Shown: positions 42,463 through 55,008, numbered from the stretch's first letter. The stretch is 64,000 bases of DNA from Rathayibacter caricis DSM 15933 (GCF_003044275.1 NZ_PZPL01000001.1:3038001-3102000); one strand, 5' to 3'. Numbers and translations are program-made. Notes: generated by a model not told the origin, from the letters alone.

Positions 42463-45400
42463 ATGGGCTGGAACAACCCGCCGATCCCCTGGTCGGAGTT
42501 CGAACGGCGCCTTTCCACCGGCCGCCGGGCCGACGGCACGGTGGTCCGGGGCGACGGAGGGGACAGCCCGGCCTGGTCGCACAAGCGGCCGGCCTACTCC
42601 GCGGGCGACGACGTGCGCTCCCCCGACCTGAAGGTGCCCTACGCCGAGCTGCACGCGCACTCCAACTTCAGCTTCCTCGACGGCGCCAACCGCCCCGAGC
42701 AGATGGTCGAGGAGGCGGTGCGCCTGGGCATCGACACCCTCGCGCTGACCGACCACGACGGCCTCTACGGGATCGTCAGGATGGCCGAGGCGGCGCAGGG
42801 CCACCCCGTCCGGACCGCCTTCGGGGCCGAGCTCTCGCTCGGGCTCCGCACCCCGCAGAACGGCATCGCCGATCCCGAGGGCTCGCACCTGCTCGTCCTC
42901 GCCCGCCGCGAGGAGGGCTACCACCGACTGGCCCGCGCCCTGACCACCGCCCAGCTCGCGGGAGCCGAGAAGGGCAAACCGAGCTACGACCTCGAGGAGC
43001 TCGCCCGCGCGGCGGACGGGCACTGGATCGTGCTCACCGGCTGCCGCAAGGGCGCGGTGCGCCAGGCGCTGGTCGCCGAGGGCGAGGCGGCGGCCGAGGC
43101 CGAGGTGCGCGAGCTCGTGCGCCTCTTCGGGGCGGCGAACGTGCTCGTCGAGCTCTACGACCACGGCGATCCGCTCGCCTCCCTGCACAACGACGCCCTG
43201 GCGGTCATCGCCGAGCGGCTGCGGCTGCGGGTGGTGGCCACCGGGAACGTGCACTACGCCCGACCCGAGGACCGTCCCCTGCAGACCGCGCTGTCCGCCG
43301 TCCGCGCCCGGCGCAGCCTCGAGGAGATGGACGGCTGGCTCCCCGCGGCGGCGGGCGCCCACCTGCGCTCCGGCGCCGAGATGGCCGAGAGGTTCGCGCG
43401 CTACCCCGGCTCCGTCGAGAACACCGTCCGCGTCGCGGACGAGATCGCCTTCGAACTCGGGAAGGTCCGCCCCCGTCTCCCCCGCCAGGACGTCCCGGAG
43501 GGGCACACCCCCATGAGCTGGCTCCGCGAGCTCGTGCACCGGGCCGTCCCGCAGAAGTACCCGGGAGCCGACTCCGACGTGCTCGAGCGGCTCGAGAAGG
43601 AGCTCGCGGTCATCGAGGCGAAGGACTTCCCCGGCTACTTCCTGATCGTGCACGACATCGTGCACTTCGCGAAGGGGCAGGGGATCCTCTGCCAGGGCCG
43701 GGGATCCGCCGCCAACTCGGCGGTCTGCTACGTCCTGGGCATCACCGCGGTCGACTCGATCTTCTACGACCTCCCGTTCGAGCGGTTCCTCTCGAGCATC
43801 CGCGACGAGGAGCCCGACATCGACGTCGACTTCGACTCGGAGCGGCGCGAGGAGGTCATCCAGCACGTCTACGAGAAGTACGGGCGCCTGAACGCCGCGC
43901 AGGTGGCCAACGTGATCACCTACCGGCCCAAGTTCGCGGTCCGGGACATGGCGAAGGCCCTCGGCTACAGCCCCGGGCAGCAGGACGGCTGGTCGAAGCA
44001 GGTCGAGGCGTGGGGGGCCATCACCGAGAGCACCGACCACGACATCCCCGACGACGTCGTGGCCCTCGCCACCCGCGTCCTCGGCGCACCCCGGCACCTC
44101 GGCATCCACTCCGGCGGCATGGTCCTCACCGACCGCCCCGTCGGCGAGGTCTGCCCGATCGAGCCGGCACGGATGGAGAAGCGGACCGTCCTGCAGTGGG
44201 ACAAGGACGACTGCGCCTGGATGGGCCTGGTGAAGTTCGACCTGCTCGGGCTCGGGATGCTCGCCGCCCTGCAGTACACCTTCGACCTCGTCGCCGAGCA
44301 CGTCGGCGAGCAGTGGGACCTCTCCACGATCCCCCGAGAGGAGAAGGGCGTTTACGACCAGCTCTGCCGGGCCGACTCCATCGGCGTGTTCCAGGTCGAG
44401 AGCCGCGCCCAGATGGGCACCCTGCCGCGCCTGCAGCCGCGCCGCTTCTACGACCTGGTGATCGAGGTCGCGCTGATCCGGCCGGGCCCCATCCAGGGAG
44501 GCGCGGTGCACCCCTACATCCGCCGCAAGCTCGGCGAGGAGCCGGTCACCTACCAGCACCCCCTGCTCGTCACCCCGCTCAAGCGGACCCTGGGCGTCCC
44601 GCTGTTCCAGGAGCAGCTGATGCAGGTCGCGGTCGCGGTCGGCGACTGCAACGCCGAGGATGCCGATCTCCTCCGGCGCGCGATGGGCTCCAAGAGGGGG
44701 ACGGAGAAGATCGAGACGCTGCGCGAGCGGCTCTACCAGGGCATGGCGCGCAACGGCATCACGGGCGAGGTCGCGGACGACATCTACACGCGGATCCAGG
44801 CCTTCGCCAACTTCGGCTTCGCCGAGAGCCATGCGATCAGCTTCGCCCTGCTCGTCTACGCGAGTGCCTGGCTGCGGCTGCACTACCCGGCGGCGTTCAC
44901 CGCGGCGCTGCTCCGCGCCCAGCCCATGGGCTTCTACGCCCCGCACACCCTCGTGGCCGATGCGCGCCGGCACGGGGTGCGCGTCGAGTCCCCCGACGTC
45001 AACCGCTCGCTGCCCCACCCCGGCCTCGAGGCCGCACAGGACGCGCCTCCCCGGCGTCGGGGCGGGGCCGGCTACGGGAGCGAGGAGTGCCTGGCCGTCC
45101 ACCAACCGCCGACCGGTCTCTTCGACCGCACGGAGCCCTTCCACACCGACGACCACCGCCGCGACGCGGGCTTCGTGATCCGCCTCGGGCTCTCGGGGGT
45201 GAAGGGGATCGGCGACGCGCTCGCCCAGCACATCGTGGCCGAGCGCGAGCGCGGCGGCGCCTACGCGAGCATGTCCGACCTCTCGCGACGGGTCGGGCTG
45301 AACGCGACCCAGCTCGAAGCGCTCGGAGCCGCGGGGGCCTTCGATACCCTCGGGCTCGACCGCCGCCAGGCGCTGTGGGAGGCGGGCACCGCCGCCGCCG

Positions 45401-45876
45401 ACCGCGAGGAGTTCCTGCCCGGATCCGTCGTCGCCGTGCAGCCTCCGCTGCTGCCGATGCTCTCGGCGCAGGAGCGCGTCGTCTTCGACTTCTGGGCCAC
45501 CGGGATCTCCCCCGACGACCATCCGCTCCGGCACCTCCGCGCCGATCTCCGAGCGCGCGGCGCGCGGTCCACGGCCGACCTGCCGGGCACCTCCTCCGGC
45601 ACCCGGATCGAGGTGGCCGGCGTGGTGATCCACCGCCAGCGTCCCTCCACAGCCGGCGGAGTGACCTTCATGAACCTCGAGGACGAGCACGGGATCCTCA
45701 ACGTGATCTGCTCCGTCGGAGTATGGAACCGCTACCGGCGGATCGCCCGCGAGGCGCCCGCCCTCCTCGTGCGGGGCATCCTCGAGCGCTCCGAGGAGGG
45801 CGTCACCAACCTCCTCGCCGACCGCTTCGAACCCCTCTCGGTCGGCGCCCGCACGACCTCCCGCAACTTCCGATGA
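42463..45876 (+). CDS. dnaE2: Error-prone DNA polymerase III alpha-type DnaE2
   Basis: 1137 residues. An N-terminal PHP domain (AELHAHSNFSFLDGANRPEQ, ALTDHDGLYG) is followed by the polymerase: GRGSAANSAVCYVLGI, EEPDIDVDFDSERREEVI with the catalytic Asp triad, HLGIHSGGMVL and the ANFGFAESHAISFALLVY palm/fingers. A C-terminal OB fold (VVIHRQRPSTAGGVTFMNLE) is present. DnaE2 makes damage-induced mutations with ImuB. AAGGAG precedes the ATG, 63 bp after imuB. Confidence 0.96.
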   Translation: MGWNNPPIPWSEFERRLSTGRRADGTVVRGDGGDSPAWSHKRPAYSAGDDVRSPDLKVPYAELHAHSNFSFLDGANRPEQMVEEAVRLGIDTLALTDHDGLYGIVRMAEAAQGHPVRTAFGAELSLGLRTPQNGIADPEGSHLLVLARREEGYHRLARALTTAQLAGAEKGKPSYDLEELARAADGHWIVLTGCRKGAVRQALVAEGEAAAEAEVRELVRLFGAANVLVELYDHGDPLASLHNDALAVIAERLRLRVVATGNVHYARPEDRPLQTALSAVRARRSLEEMDGWLPAAAGAHLRSGAEMAERFARYPGSVENTVRVADEIAFELGKVRPRLPRQDVPEGHTPMSWLRELVHRAVPQKYPGADSDVLERLEKELAVIEAKDFPGYFLIVHDIVHFAKGQGILCQGRGSAANSAVCYVLGITAVDSIFYDLPFERFLSSIRDEEPDIDVDFDSERREEVIQHVYEKYGRLNAAQVANVITYRPKFAVRDMAKALGYSPGQQDGWSKQVEAWGAITESTDHDIPDDVVALATRVLGAPRHLGIHSGGMVLTDRPVGEVCPIEPARMEKRTVLQWDKDDCAWMGLVKFDLLGLGMLAALQYTFDLVAEHVGEQWDLSTIPREEKGVYDQLCRADSIGVFQVESRAQMGTLPRLQPRRFYDLVIEVALIRPGPIQGGAVHPYIRRKLGEEPVTYQHPLLVTPLKRTLGVPLFQEQLMQVAVAVGDCNAEDADLLRRAMGSKRGTEKIETLRERLYQGMARNGITGEVADDIYTRIQAFANFGFAESHAISFALLVYASAWLRLHYPAAFTAALLRAQPMGFYAPHTLVADARRHGVRVESPDVNRSLPHPGLEAAQDAPPRRRGGAGYGSEECLAVHQPPTGLFDRTEPFHTDDHRRDAGFVIRLGLSGVKGIGDALAQHIVAERERGGAYASMSDLSRRVGLNATQLEALGAAGAFDTLGLDRRQALWEAGTAAADREEFLPGSVVAVQPPLLPMLSAQERVVFDFWATGISPDDHPLRHLRADLRARGARSTADLPGTSSGTRIEVAGVVIHRQRPSTAGGVTFMNLEDEHGILNVICSVGVWNRYRRIAREAPALLVRGILERSEEGVTNLLADRFEPLSVGARTTSRNFR

Positions 45877-45935
45877 CCACGGCCACCCGGCGACGACCGC
45901 TCCCGCGATCGCACGCTCCACGAGAAAGCGATCCC

Positions 45936-46376
45936 ATGACGACCACCCACTCCGCCGGTCCGCTCCCGCACCTGGACGCGCCGCTGCTCGACGACCGCGA
46001 TCTGCGCGATCGCGTCACCTCCCTCATCGGCCCGGCCTACCGGCGCGCGCTCTGGCCGATCCTGCTCGACCGGGCCGGATTCCAGCTGCCGATCCTCTAC
46101 CCCGTCGACGGGCTGCCCGTGCATCCCGACGAGGAGCGCACCGAGCGGATCGTCGCGACGCTCGCCAAGGCCGTCGCCCACCACGAGGTCGGCTCCCTCG
46201 CCTTCGCGCTCGAGCGTCCCGGCCGGGCCTTCCTCGGCGAGACCGACCGGGTGCTCGCCCGCTACCTCGCCGCGGCGTGCCACCGGCGGGCGATCCCCCT
46301 GCGCGCGCTGCTGCTGGTGCACGACGAGGGCGTGCGCGTCGTCGCCGAGGCCGAGTACACGGCCTCGATCCGCTGA
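45936..46376 (+). CDS. Uncharacterised protein encoded at the end of the SOS mutasome operon
   Basis: 146 residues from ATG 45936 (weak GAGAAAG ribosome site). An in-frame ATG at 45873 overlapping the dnaE2 stop (ATGA) would give 167 residues and translational coupling. Features seen are a helical N-terminus, WPILLDRAGFQLPILYPVDG, a centre with HHEVGSLAFALERPG and an end with LLLVHDEGVRVVAEAEY. The repeated beta-strand and His/Asp pattern recalls a small alpha/beta nuclease- or JAB-like fold, but no motif is secure. No function is claimed. Placement makes it a candidate partner of DnaE2. Confidence 0.68.
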   Translation: MTTTHSAGPLPHLDAPLLDDRDLRDRVTSLIGPAYRRALWPILLDRAGFQLPILYPVDGLPVHPDEERTERIVATLAKAVAHHEVGSLAFALERPGRAFLGETDRVLARYLAAACHRRAIPLRALLLVHDEGVRVVAEAEYTASIR

Positions 46377-46414
46377 CCGGGGAGCACCCGTCGGGAACCA
46401 CCGGGGGAACGACG

Positions 46415-46446
46415 GAGGGACGACCCGCCGAGGCGAGCCGTCCCTC
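46415..46446. terminator. Bidirectional terminator between SOS operon and treZ
   Basis: GAGGGACG pairs with CGTCCCTC (8 bp) around a loop that itself contains CGCC/GGCG. It lies in the 85-bp gap between convergent transcripts. Confidence 0.6.
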
Positions 46447-46461
46447 TCCGAGCGATCGGGG

Positions 46462-48258
<1,797 letters not shown>

Positions 48259-48327
48259 GGAGATCTCCTGACGGTGTCGTGCGAGCGGGAACGGAGCCGG
48301 CCGGGCCGCGGGGGCCCGGCCGGACGG

Positions 48328-50643
48328 TCAGACGACCGGGACGAGCAGGGCGACGGGGAGGCCGCCGCCGAGGATCTCCGCGACGGGGGTGACCCCACCG
48401 GCGAAGGTCCGTCCGGTGAGCAGATCCTCGACCGGGTGGCCCGGCAGCACGACGACGGTGCCGCCCCAGCCGCCGGCCTCGACCAGCCGGTGCGGGAGCC
48501 GCGTCGCGACCGTCAGGGCGCCGCCCCGGTCGAAGGCGACGGCGTGCTCGGCCGCCTCGCCGATCGCCGAGACCGGCGCGTAGCGGGTGAACAGCTCCGG
48601 CCGGTCGCGGCGCAGCCGCAGCGCGCGCGAGGTGACGAGCAGCTTGGCGGCCCCCTCCTCGTCGATCGGCGGCAGCCAGCCGCCGTCGATCCGCTCGAGC
48701 AGCGCGCGGCGCTCGGCGAAGTCGACCGGGCGGCGGTTGTCGGGGTCCACGAGCGAGGTCTCCCACAGCTCGCTCCCCTGGTAGACGTCGGGGGTCCCGG
48801 GGGCGGTCAGCTGCACGAGCTTCGCCGAGAGGCTGTTCGACCAGCCGATCCCCTTCACCCGGGCGACGGTCCCCTCGATCAGGCTCCGCACGCGGGAGTC
48901 GTCGAAGGCGGCGTCCACGGCGGCGTGCATCCGCTCCTCGAACGCCTCGTCGGGCGCGGTCCACGTCGTCGAGCTGCCGGCTTCGCGCGACGCCTTCTCG
49001 GCGTACGCGTGCAGCCGCTCCCGCGACGCGGGCCAGGATCCGACGATCGCCTCCCAGAGGAGGTGCTCGACGGGACCGTCGCCGAAGCCGACGAGCGAGT
49101 GCAGCGAGCGCAGAGTCTCGGCCCAGACCTCGGGCTCCTCCGCCAGCGCGGTGATCCTGGCGCGGGTGTCCTCCCCGCGCTTCGTGTCGTGCGTCGAGAG
49201 GGTCGTGAGCGAGGCGGGGAACGAGGACTGCCGCACGCCCTGCCGGCGGTGGAACTCCTCGAGGTCGATCGCGAACTCGTCCGGGTCGGCCCCGACCTCG
49301 TTGAGCGACGTGAGCCGGCTGTAGCGGTAGAACGCCGTGTCCTCGACGCCCTTCGCCATCACCATGCCGGAGGTCTGCTGGAACCGGACGGAGACGGCGG
49401 TGCCGGTCTCGCCGAGCAGCGCGGCGACCCGGTCGATCGTGTCGGCGATCTCGGGTCGGCGCCGCACCGCGTCGAGGCGGGCGTGCTCCAGGTGCTCGGC
49501 GCCGTAGGGCAGGTAGCTGCGATAGACCGGGAAGGTCGCGAGCAGCTCGGCGAGAGCGTCGTCCGCCCCGTCCACCGAGGGGATCAGCCGCGCGAGGCGG
49601 AGCACCTCGGAGCGCAGGATCCCGTCGGCGATGCCGCGCTTCGTGTCGTGGATGAGGTCGGCCCAGACGACCGGCGGTCCGCCGTGGCCGAGCTCGGCGT
49701 CCAGTCCTTCGAGCACGCTCCGCGCCTCCGGGTCCACGAGGATCCGGTCGATGTCCGCGAGGGCGTCGTAGCCGGTGGTCCCGACGGTCGCCCAGTGCGC
49801 GGGCAGCGCCTCGTCGCCCTCGAGGATCTTCTCGACCCAGACCGGTGCCCCGCCGATGGCGCGGGCGAGGTCGTCGAGGTACCCGCCCGGGTCGGCGAGT
49901 CCGTCGGGGTGGTCCACCCGGAGGCCGTCCGCGAGCCCCTCGGTGAACCAGCGCACGATCTCGGCGTGCGAGGCGTCGAACACCTCGGGACGCTCGACCG
50001 TGATGGCGGCGAGGGTGTTCACCGCGAAGAAGCGGCGGTAGTTCAGCTCGGCGTCCGCGCGCCGCCAGTTGACGAGCTCGTAGCTCTGCCGCGCGTGCAC
50101 CGTGCGTCCGGAGTCGCCGGGATGCGCCGTCCCCGGAGCGATCGGCAGGCGGTTCTCGTAGTAGTGCAACTCGTCGCCGACGACCTCGAGCGCGTCGAGC
50201 TCGCTGTCGCTGTCGCCCTCGCTCGCGCCGTCGCCCAGGATCGGCACGCGCAGCTTCCCGCCGCCCGCCTCCCAGTCGACGTCGAACGCGGACGCGTAGC
50301 GCGAGGACGTCCCGTTCTTCAGGAGGTCCCACCACCACGAGTTCTCACTCGGCGTCGCGACGCCCATGTGGTTCGGCACGATGTCGATGAGCACGCCCAA
50401 GCCCTCGGCCTTCGCCGCAGCGGAGGCGTGGGCCAGTCCCTCGCCGCCGCCGCGGGCCGGGTCGACCTGCGAGTGGTCGACGACGTCGTAGCCGTGGTCG
50501 GAGCCCGGCTCCGCCGTCAGCAACGGCGAGAAGTAGAGCCAGTCGGCGCCCAGGGAGCGCACGTAATCGGCGACCTGCGCCGCCTCGTCGAGATCGAAGC
50601 CGGAGCGGATCTGGAGTCGGTAGGTCGAAGCGGGCAGTCGCAC
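48328..50643 (-). CDS. treY: Malto-oligosyltrehalose synthase TreY
   Basis: 771 residues. GH13 pieces are [54 protein letters not shown] (nucleophile region) and [11 protein letters not shown] (acid Glu). It converts the reducing end of maltodextrins to a trehalose linkage. GTG 50643 begins 1 bp after the glgX stop, and treZ follows. The product of GlgX debranching is its substrate. Confidence 0.96.
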   Translation of the reverse strand: MRLPASTYRLQIRSGFDLDEAAQVADYVRSLGADWLYFSPLLTAEPGSDHGYDVVDHSQVDPARGGGEGLAHASAAAKAEGLGVLIDIVPNHMGVATPSENSWWWDLLKNGTSSRYASAFDVDWEAGGGKLRVPILGDGASEGDSDSELDALEVVGDELHYYENRLPIAPGTAHPGDSGRTVHARQSYELVNWRRADAELNYRRFFAVNTLAAITVERPEVFDASHAEIVRWFTEGLADGLRVDHPDGLADPGGYLDDLARAIGGAPVWVEKILEGDEALPAHWATVGTTGYDALADIDRILVDPEARSVLEGLDAELGHGGPPVVWADLIHDTKRGIADGILRSEVLRLARLIPSVDGADDALAELLATFPVYRSYLPYGAEHLEHARLDAVRRRPEIADTIDRVAALLGETGTAVSVRFQQTSGMVMAKGVEDTAFYRYSRLTSLNEVGADPDEFAIDLEEFHRRQGVRQSSFPASLTTLSTHDTKRGEDTRARITALAEEPEVWAETLRSLHSLVGFGDGPVEHLLWEAIVGSWPASRERLHAYAEKASREAGSSTTWTAPDEAFEERMHAAVDAAFDDSRVRSLIEGTVARVKGIGWSNSLSAKLVQLTAPGTPDVYQGSELWETSLVDPDNRRPVDFAERRALLERIDGGWLPPIDEEGAAKLLVTSRALRLRRDRPELFTRYAPVSAIGEAAEHAVAFDRGGALTVATRLPHRLVEAGGWGGTVVVLPGHPVEDLLTGRTFAGGVTPVAEILGGGLPVALLVPVV

Positions 50644-50644
50644 G

Positions 50645-52888
50645 TCAGGCTCCTGTCGAAGAGGCGGTCGCGGAGTCGGTCGACTCCGAGTGGGGGCTGG
50701 TGGAGGCGATGATCGGGATCGCGGAGGTCGCGGCCAGCGAGGCCAGCGAGGCGGCCACCGAGTGGTCCACCTCCGGCTCCGGGGCGCTGTGCTCCTGGAG
50801 GATCACGAGCGACTTGGCCTGCACCGTCAGCATCGCGCCGGCCGGACGCGGGATCGAGTCCGCCTCGGCGCCCGCGGTGTCCACGAGCACGCTCCACAGC
50901 GCGGCGTACTCGTCGCTGGGCACCGAGAACTCCACGTCGACGTCGTCGGCGTTGAAGTAGAGGAGGAAGCTGTCGTCCGTCACGGGCAGTCCGCGCTCGT
51001 CGCGCTCGCGGATCCCGTTGCCGTTGAGGTAGATGCCGACCGAGCGGCCCAGGCCCGAGTCCCAGTCCTCCGGCGACATCTCCGTGCCGTCGGCCTTGAA
51101 CCAGACGATGTCGGGCAGGGGCTCCTCCGAGCCGCGGACGACGGGCCGGCCGTCGAAGAAGCGGCCGCGGCGGAACGTGGGATGCTCGGCGCGCAGGCGG
51201 ATCAGCGCGGCCGTGAACTCCAGCAGCGGGCGATCCGCGGTCGACCAGTCGATCCAGGTCAGCTCGCTGTCCTGGGCGTAGGTGTTGTTGTTGCCGTTCT
51301 GCGAGCGGCCCAGCTCGTCGCCGTGCAGGATCATCGGCACGCCCTGCGAGATGAGCATGGTCGCCAGGAAGTTGCGCTGCTGCCGGGCGCGGAGGCCCAG
51401 GACCTTCGGGTCGTCCGTCGGCCCCTCGACTCCGTGGTTCCAGGAGCGGTTGTGCGACTCCCCGTCGTTGTTGTCCTCGCCGTTGGCGTCGTTGTGCTTC
51501 TCGTTGTACGAGACGAGGTCGCGCAGGGTGAACCCGTCGTGGGCCGTCACGAAGTTGATCGAGGCGACCGGGCGGCGACCGGAGCGCGCGTACAGGTCGG
51601 CCGATCCGGTCAGCCGTGAGGCGAACTCGCCCAGCGTCGACGGCTCGCCGCGCCAGAAGTCGCGGACCGTGTCGCGGTACTTGCCGTTCCACTCCGTCCA
51701 CTGCGGCGGGAAGTTGCCGACCTGGTAGCCGCCGGGTCCGACATCCCACGGCTCGGCGATGAGCTTGACCTGCGAGACCACCGGATCCTGCTGCACGAGC
51801 TCGAAGAAGGTCGAGAGCCGGTCGACGTCGTAGAACTCGCGGGCGAGCGCCGAGGCGAGGTCGAAGCGGAAGCCGTCGACGCGCATCTCGGTCACCCAGT
51901 AGCGCAGCGAGTCCATGATCAGCTGCAGCGAGTGGGGGTGCCGGACGTTGAGGGTGTTCCCGGTCCCGGTGTAGTCCATGTAGTAGCGCTTGTCGTCGTC
52001 GACGAGCCGGTAGTACGCCTCGTTGTCGATGCCGCGGAACGAGAGCGACGGGCCGAGGTGGTTCCCTTCGGCGGTGTGGTTGTAGACCACGTCGAGGATG
52101 ACCTCGATGCCGGCCGCGTGCAGCGCGCGCACCATGCTCTTGAACTCCTGGACCTGCTGGCCCTGGTCACCCGTGGACGAGTAGGTGTTCTGCGGTGCGA
52201 AGAAGCCGATCGTGTTGTAGCCCCAGTAGTTCGAGAGGCCCTTCTCGATCAGGGTCGAGTCGTTGACGAACTGGTGCACCGGCATCAGCTCGATCGCCGT
52301 GATGCCCAGGTGCTTGAGGTGCGCGATGACCGCGGGGTGCGCGACGCCCGCGTACGTGCCGCGCAGCTCCTCCGGGATGTCGGGGTGGCTCTTCGTGAGC
52401 CCCTTCACGTGCGCCTCGTAGATGACCGTGCGGTCGTAGGAGATGCGCGGACGGCGGTCCCCCGCCCAGTCGAAGAACGGGTTGATGACGACGCCCATCA
52501 TCATGTGCGGCGCCGAGTCCTCGTCGTTCGTCGAGTCCGGGTCGCCGAAGGTGTACGAGAAGAGCGACTGGTCCCAGTCGATCTCGCCCGAGACGGCCTT
52601 CGCGTAGGGGTCGAGCAGCAGCTTGTTCGGGTTGCAGCGCTGCCCTGCGGCCGGGTCGTACGGGCCGTGGATGCGGTAGCCGTACTTCTGGCCGGGCTGC
52701 ACCTGCGGCAGGTAGCAGTGCCAGACGTAGGCGTCCGATTCGAGCACGTCGACGCGCGTCTCGGTGCCGTCGTCGTCGAACAGGCAGAGCTCGACGCGCT
52801 CGGCGACCTCGCTGAAGAGAGCGAAGTTCGTGCCGCTTCCGTCGAAAGTGGCGCCCAAGGGGTAGGCGGTTCCGGGCCAGGTCTCCAC
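50645..52888 (-). CDS. glgX: Glycogen debranching enzyme GlgX
   Basis: 747 residues. An N-terminal CBM48 ([21 protein letters not shown]) precedes the GH13 isoamylase core: [34 protein letters not shown] (nucleophile Asp), [20 protein letters not shown] and [19 protein letters not shown]. The C-terminal 50 residues are a low-complexity Ser/Ala/Thr tail absent from most GlgX. GTG 52888 with AGAGGAG is preferred over an in-frame ATG at 53056 that would include the upstream palindrome. First gene of the trehalose operon. Confidence 0.94.
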   Translation of the reverse strand: METWPGTAYPLGATFDGSGTNFALFSEVAERVELCLFDDDGTETRVDVLESDAYVWHCYLPQVQPGQKYGYRIHGPYDPAAGQRCNPNKLLLDPYAKAVSGEIDWDQSLFSYTFGDPDSTNDEDSAPHMMMGVVINPFFDWAGDRRPRISYDRTVIYEAHVKGLTKSHPDIPEELRGTYAGVAHPAVIAHLKHLGITAIELMPVHQFVNDSTLIEKGLSNYWGYNTIGFFAPQNTYSSTGDQGQQVQEFKSMVRALHAAGIEVILDVVYNHTAEGNHLGPSLSFRGIDNEAYYRLVDDDKRYYMDYTGTGNTLNVRHPHSLQLIMDSLRYWVTEMRVDGFRFDLASALAREFYDVDRLSTFFELVQQDPVVSQVKLIAEPWDVGPGGYQVGNFPPQWTEWNGKYRDTVRDFWRGEPSTLGEFASRLTGSADLYARSGRRPVASINFVTAHDGFTLRDLVSYNEKHNDANGEDNNDGESHNRSWNHGVEGPTDDPKVLGLRARQQRNFLATMLISQGVPMILHGDELGRSQNGNNNTYAQDSELTWIDWSTADRPLLEFTAALIRLRAEHPTFRRGRFFDGRPVVRGSEEPLPDIVWFKADGTEMSPEDWDSGLGRSVGIYLNGNGIRERDERGLPVTDDSFLLYFNADDVDVEFSVPSDEYAALWSVLVDTAGAEADSIPRPAGAMLTVQAKSLVILQEHSAPEPEVDHSVAASLASLAATSAIPIIASTSPHSESTDSATASSTGA

Positions 52889-53202
52889 GAGACTCCTCTG
52901 GGGTGTGGTCTCGGGCGATCCGGATGAGGCCGTCGTTCGGTCCGCGGATGCCCGACGTCGGGGGTGATGGTCCATCACCTTCGCGACGGACCGACTGCCC
53001 ACCTTAGCGAGGGGCTCCTCCCGCTCACCCGGGAGCCGCTCGTCGGCGGGGGTCACCGGGCGCCGTCCTCGAGTGCAACGAGCGGGCGCATCGCGACGAG
53101 CGGGAGGAGCGGCGAGGTCACGTCTCGAACAGTACGGGCGGCGCCGATCCCGCCGGAGGGGCTGGCGCCGCGCCGGGCCGATCGGCTATCGCCCCGTCGC
53201 GC
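52889..53202. other. 314-bp gene-free region upstream of glgX
   Basis: No gene is seen. It must carry the glgX promoter on the minus strand and the end of the helicase transcript. Palindromes CCCGACGTCGGG (52951-52962) and GGTGATGG/CCATCACC lie within it. A hairpin with CGGCGCC arms (53139-53170) may act as a weak helicase terminator. Confidence 0.55.
52963..52979. promoter_or_regulatory. 17-bp palindrome upstream of glgX
   Basis: GGTGATGG-T-CCATCACC is perfect in its arms and centred 83 bp upstream of the glgX start. It is a candidate operator for the trehalose operon. Confidence 0.5.
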
Positions 53203-55008
53203 TCAGTGCGAGCCGATCCTCCGCCGCAGCAGGTCGATGCGCGCCTGCAGCTGGGTGACGCTGGCCTGGGCGACGGCCGGCCCGCCGCAGAGCCGCCGCA
53301 GCTCGGTGTGCACCTGGCCGTGGGTCTCCCCCGTGTTGCGCGCCCACAGCCCGACGAGCGAGTTCAGGAGGCTCCGCTGCTCCTTGAGGGTGCGGTAGAG
53401 CGGCGCGGGGATCTCGCTCTCCTTCGCCTCCGGAGCTGCCGCGGCGCCCGGGCGGGTGCCGGCGCGCTTCGCCTGCCGCTGCTGCCGGTGCTGCAGGAGC
53501 TCGCGCACCTGGTCGGGCTCGAGGAGCCCGGGGAGGCCGATGAAGTCGAGCTCCTCCTCGCTCTCGACCTCGACCTCCATGCCGAACTCGGCGCCCTCGT
53601 AGACGACCCGGTCGAAGGTCGCGGCGGAGCCGAGCGACTCGAACCGCCCCTCCTCGAGCAGATCGGAGGACGCCTTCTCCTGCCGCTCGGCGTCGGCCAT
53701 CAGGTCGGCCTCGGGGTACTCCTCGTCGTCCGAGCTCTTCCGGTCGAGCGCGTGGTCGCGCTGCTGCTCCATCGAGCTCGCGAGCGCGAGCAGCCCCGGC
53801 ACGTTCGGGAGGAAGATCGACGCGGTCTCGCCGCGGCGCCGGGCCCGCACGAAGCGGCCGATCGCCTGCGCGAAGAACAGCGGAGTCGACGCCGACGTCG
53901 CGTAGACGCCCACGGCCAGCCGCGGCACGTCCACGCCCTCCGACACCATCCGCACGGCGACCATCCACCGGCTGGTGTCCTTCGAGAACTCCTCGATCCG
54001 GTCGCTCGCCTCCTTCTCGTCCGAGAGGACGACGGTGACGGGCTCACCGCTGATCTCGCGCAGCATCGCGGCATAGGCGCGGGCGGCGTAGTGGTCGGTC
54101 GCGATCACCAGCCCGCCGGCGTCGGGGATCGCGCGGCGCACCTCGCTGAGGCGCGTGTTGGCGGCGCGCAGCACCGACGGGATCCAGTCGCCCTTGGGGT
54201 CCAGCGCCGTGCGCCACGCCTGAGAGGTGATGTCCTTCGTGTTGCCCTCGCCGAGCCGCGCCTCCATCTCGTCGCCGGCCTTCGACTTCCAGCGCATCTG
54301 ACCCGCGTACACCATGAAGAGCACCGGGCGGACGACGCCGTCGGCCAGGGCGCGGCCGTACCCGTAGGCGTAATCGGTCAGCGAGGTGCGGATGCCCTCC
54401 TCGTCGGGCAGGTAGCTGACGAACGGGATCGGCGCCGTGTCCGAGCGGAACGGCGTCCCGGTCAGCGACAGGCGCCGCACGGCGGGCTCGAACGCCTCGC
54501 GGATCGCGTCGCCCCAGCTGAGCGCGTCGCCGCCGTGGTGCACCTCGTCGAGGATCACGAGCGAGCGCCCCGAGAGGGTGAGCTCGCGGTGGAGCTCCGG
54601 GCGCACCGCGATCTGCGCGTAGGTGACGGCGACGCCGTGGTAGTGCCGGGCGTGGCGCCCCATCCGGTTCGTGAAGGTGGGGTCCAGGCGGATGCCGACG
54701 CGGTGCGCGGCCTCGGCCCACTGGCGCTTGAGGTGCTCGGTCGGAGCGACCACGGTGATGCGGTCGACGGTGCGGTTGTGCAGCAGCTCGGCCGCGAGCC
54801 GGAGGGCGAAGGTCGTCTTGCCCGCGCCGGGGGTCGCAGCGGCGAGGAAGTCGCGCGGCTCGGTCTGGAAGTACGCCTCGAGCGCCTCCGCCTGCCAGGC
54901 CCGCAGCTTGTTCGCCGTGCCCCACGGAGCTCGGCCCGGGAACGACGGGGACAGGTGCTCCGCAGCGGAGGTGCCGACCTGATGACCGAAGCTCGAGGGA
55001 CTGTTCAC
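53203..55008 (-). CDS. Superfamily 2 DEAD/DEAH-type helicase
   Basis: 601 residues. Motif I TPGAGKTTFALRLA (near residue 60), Ia VVAPTEHLKRQW, II ILDEVHHGGDAL (DEVH), III LTGTPFRS, V MVSEGVDVPRLAVGVYA and VI QAIGRFVRARRRGE are all present. The C-terminal 150 residues are charged and helical. This is an XPB/RAD25-like or type III restriction-type stand-alone helicase widespread in Actinobacteria; no methyltransferase or nuclease partner is adjacent. GTG 55008 was chosen. Role in repair or RNA metabolism is unknown. Confidence 0.88.
   Translation of the reverse strand: MNSPSSFGHQVGTSAAEHLSPSFPGRAPWGTANKLRAWQAEALEAYFQTEPRDFLAAATPGAGKTTFALRLAAELLHNRTVDRITVVAPTEHLKRQWAEAAHRVGIRLDPTFTNRMGRHARHYHGVAVTYAQIAVRPELHRELTLSGRSLVILDEVHHGGDALSWGDAIREAFEPAVRRLSLTGTPFRSDTAPIPFVSYLPDEEGIRTSLTDYAYGYGRALADGVVRPVLFMVYAGQMRWKSKAGDEMEARLGEGNTKDITSQAWRTALDPKGDWIPSVLRAANTRLSEVRRAIPDAGGLVIATDHYAARAYAAMLREISGEPVTVVLSDEKEASDRIEEFSKDTSRWMVAVRMVSEGVDVPRLAVGVYATSASTPLFFAQAIGRFVRARRRGETASIFLPNVPGLLALASSMEQQRDHALDRKSSDDEEYPEADLMADAERQEKASSDLLEEGRFESLGSAATFDRVVYEGAEFGMEVEVESEEELDFIGLPGLLEPDQVRELLQHRQQRQAKRAGTRPGAAAAPEAKESEIPAPLYRTLKEQRSLLNSLVGLWARNTGETHGQVHTELRRLCGGPAVAQASVTQLQARIDLLRRRIGSH

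Noticed and set aside
40603-45921. Minus-strand open frame of 1772 codons opposite imuB and dnaE2
   Set aside because: It is an antisense shadow produced by GC-rich third positions; it has no domain resemblance and no ribosome site, while the plus strand has clear enzymes.
40833-46376. Plus-strand 1847-codon frame through imuB, dnaE2 and the fourth gene
   Set aside because: Only its last 146 codons look like protein; the rest is a frame-shifted shadow of imuB and dnaE2.
53203-55008. Helicase as part of a restriction or anti-phage system
   Set aside because: No methyltransferase, nuclease or other defence partner lies beside it; neighbours are glgX and an SGNH hydrolase.
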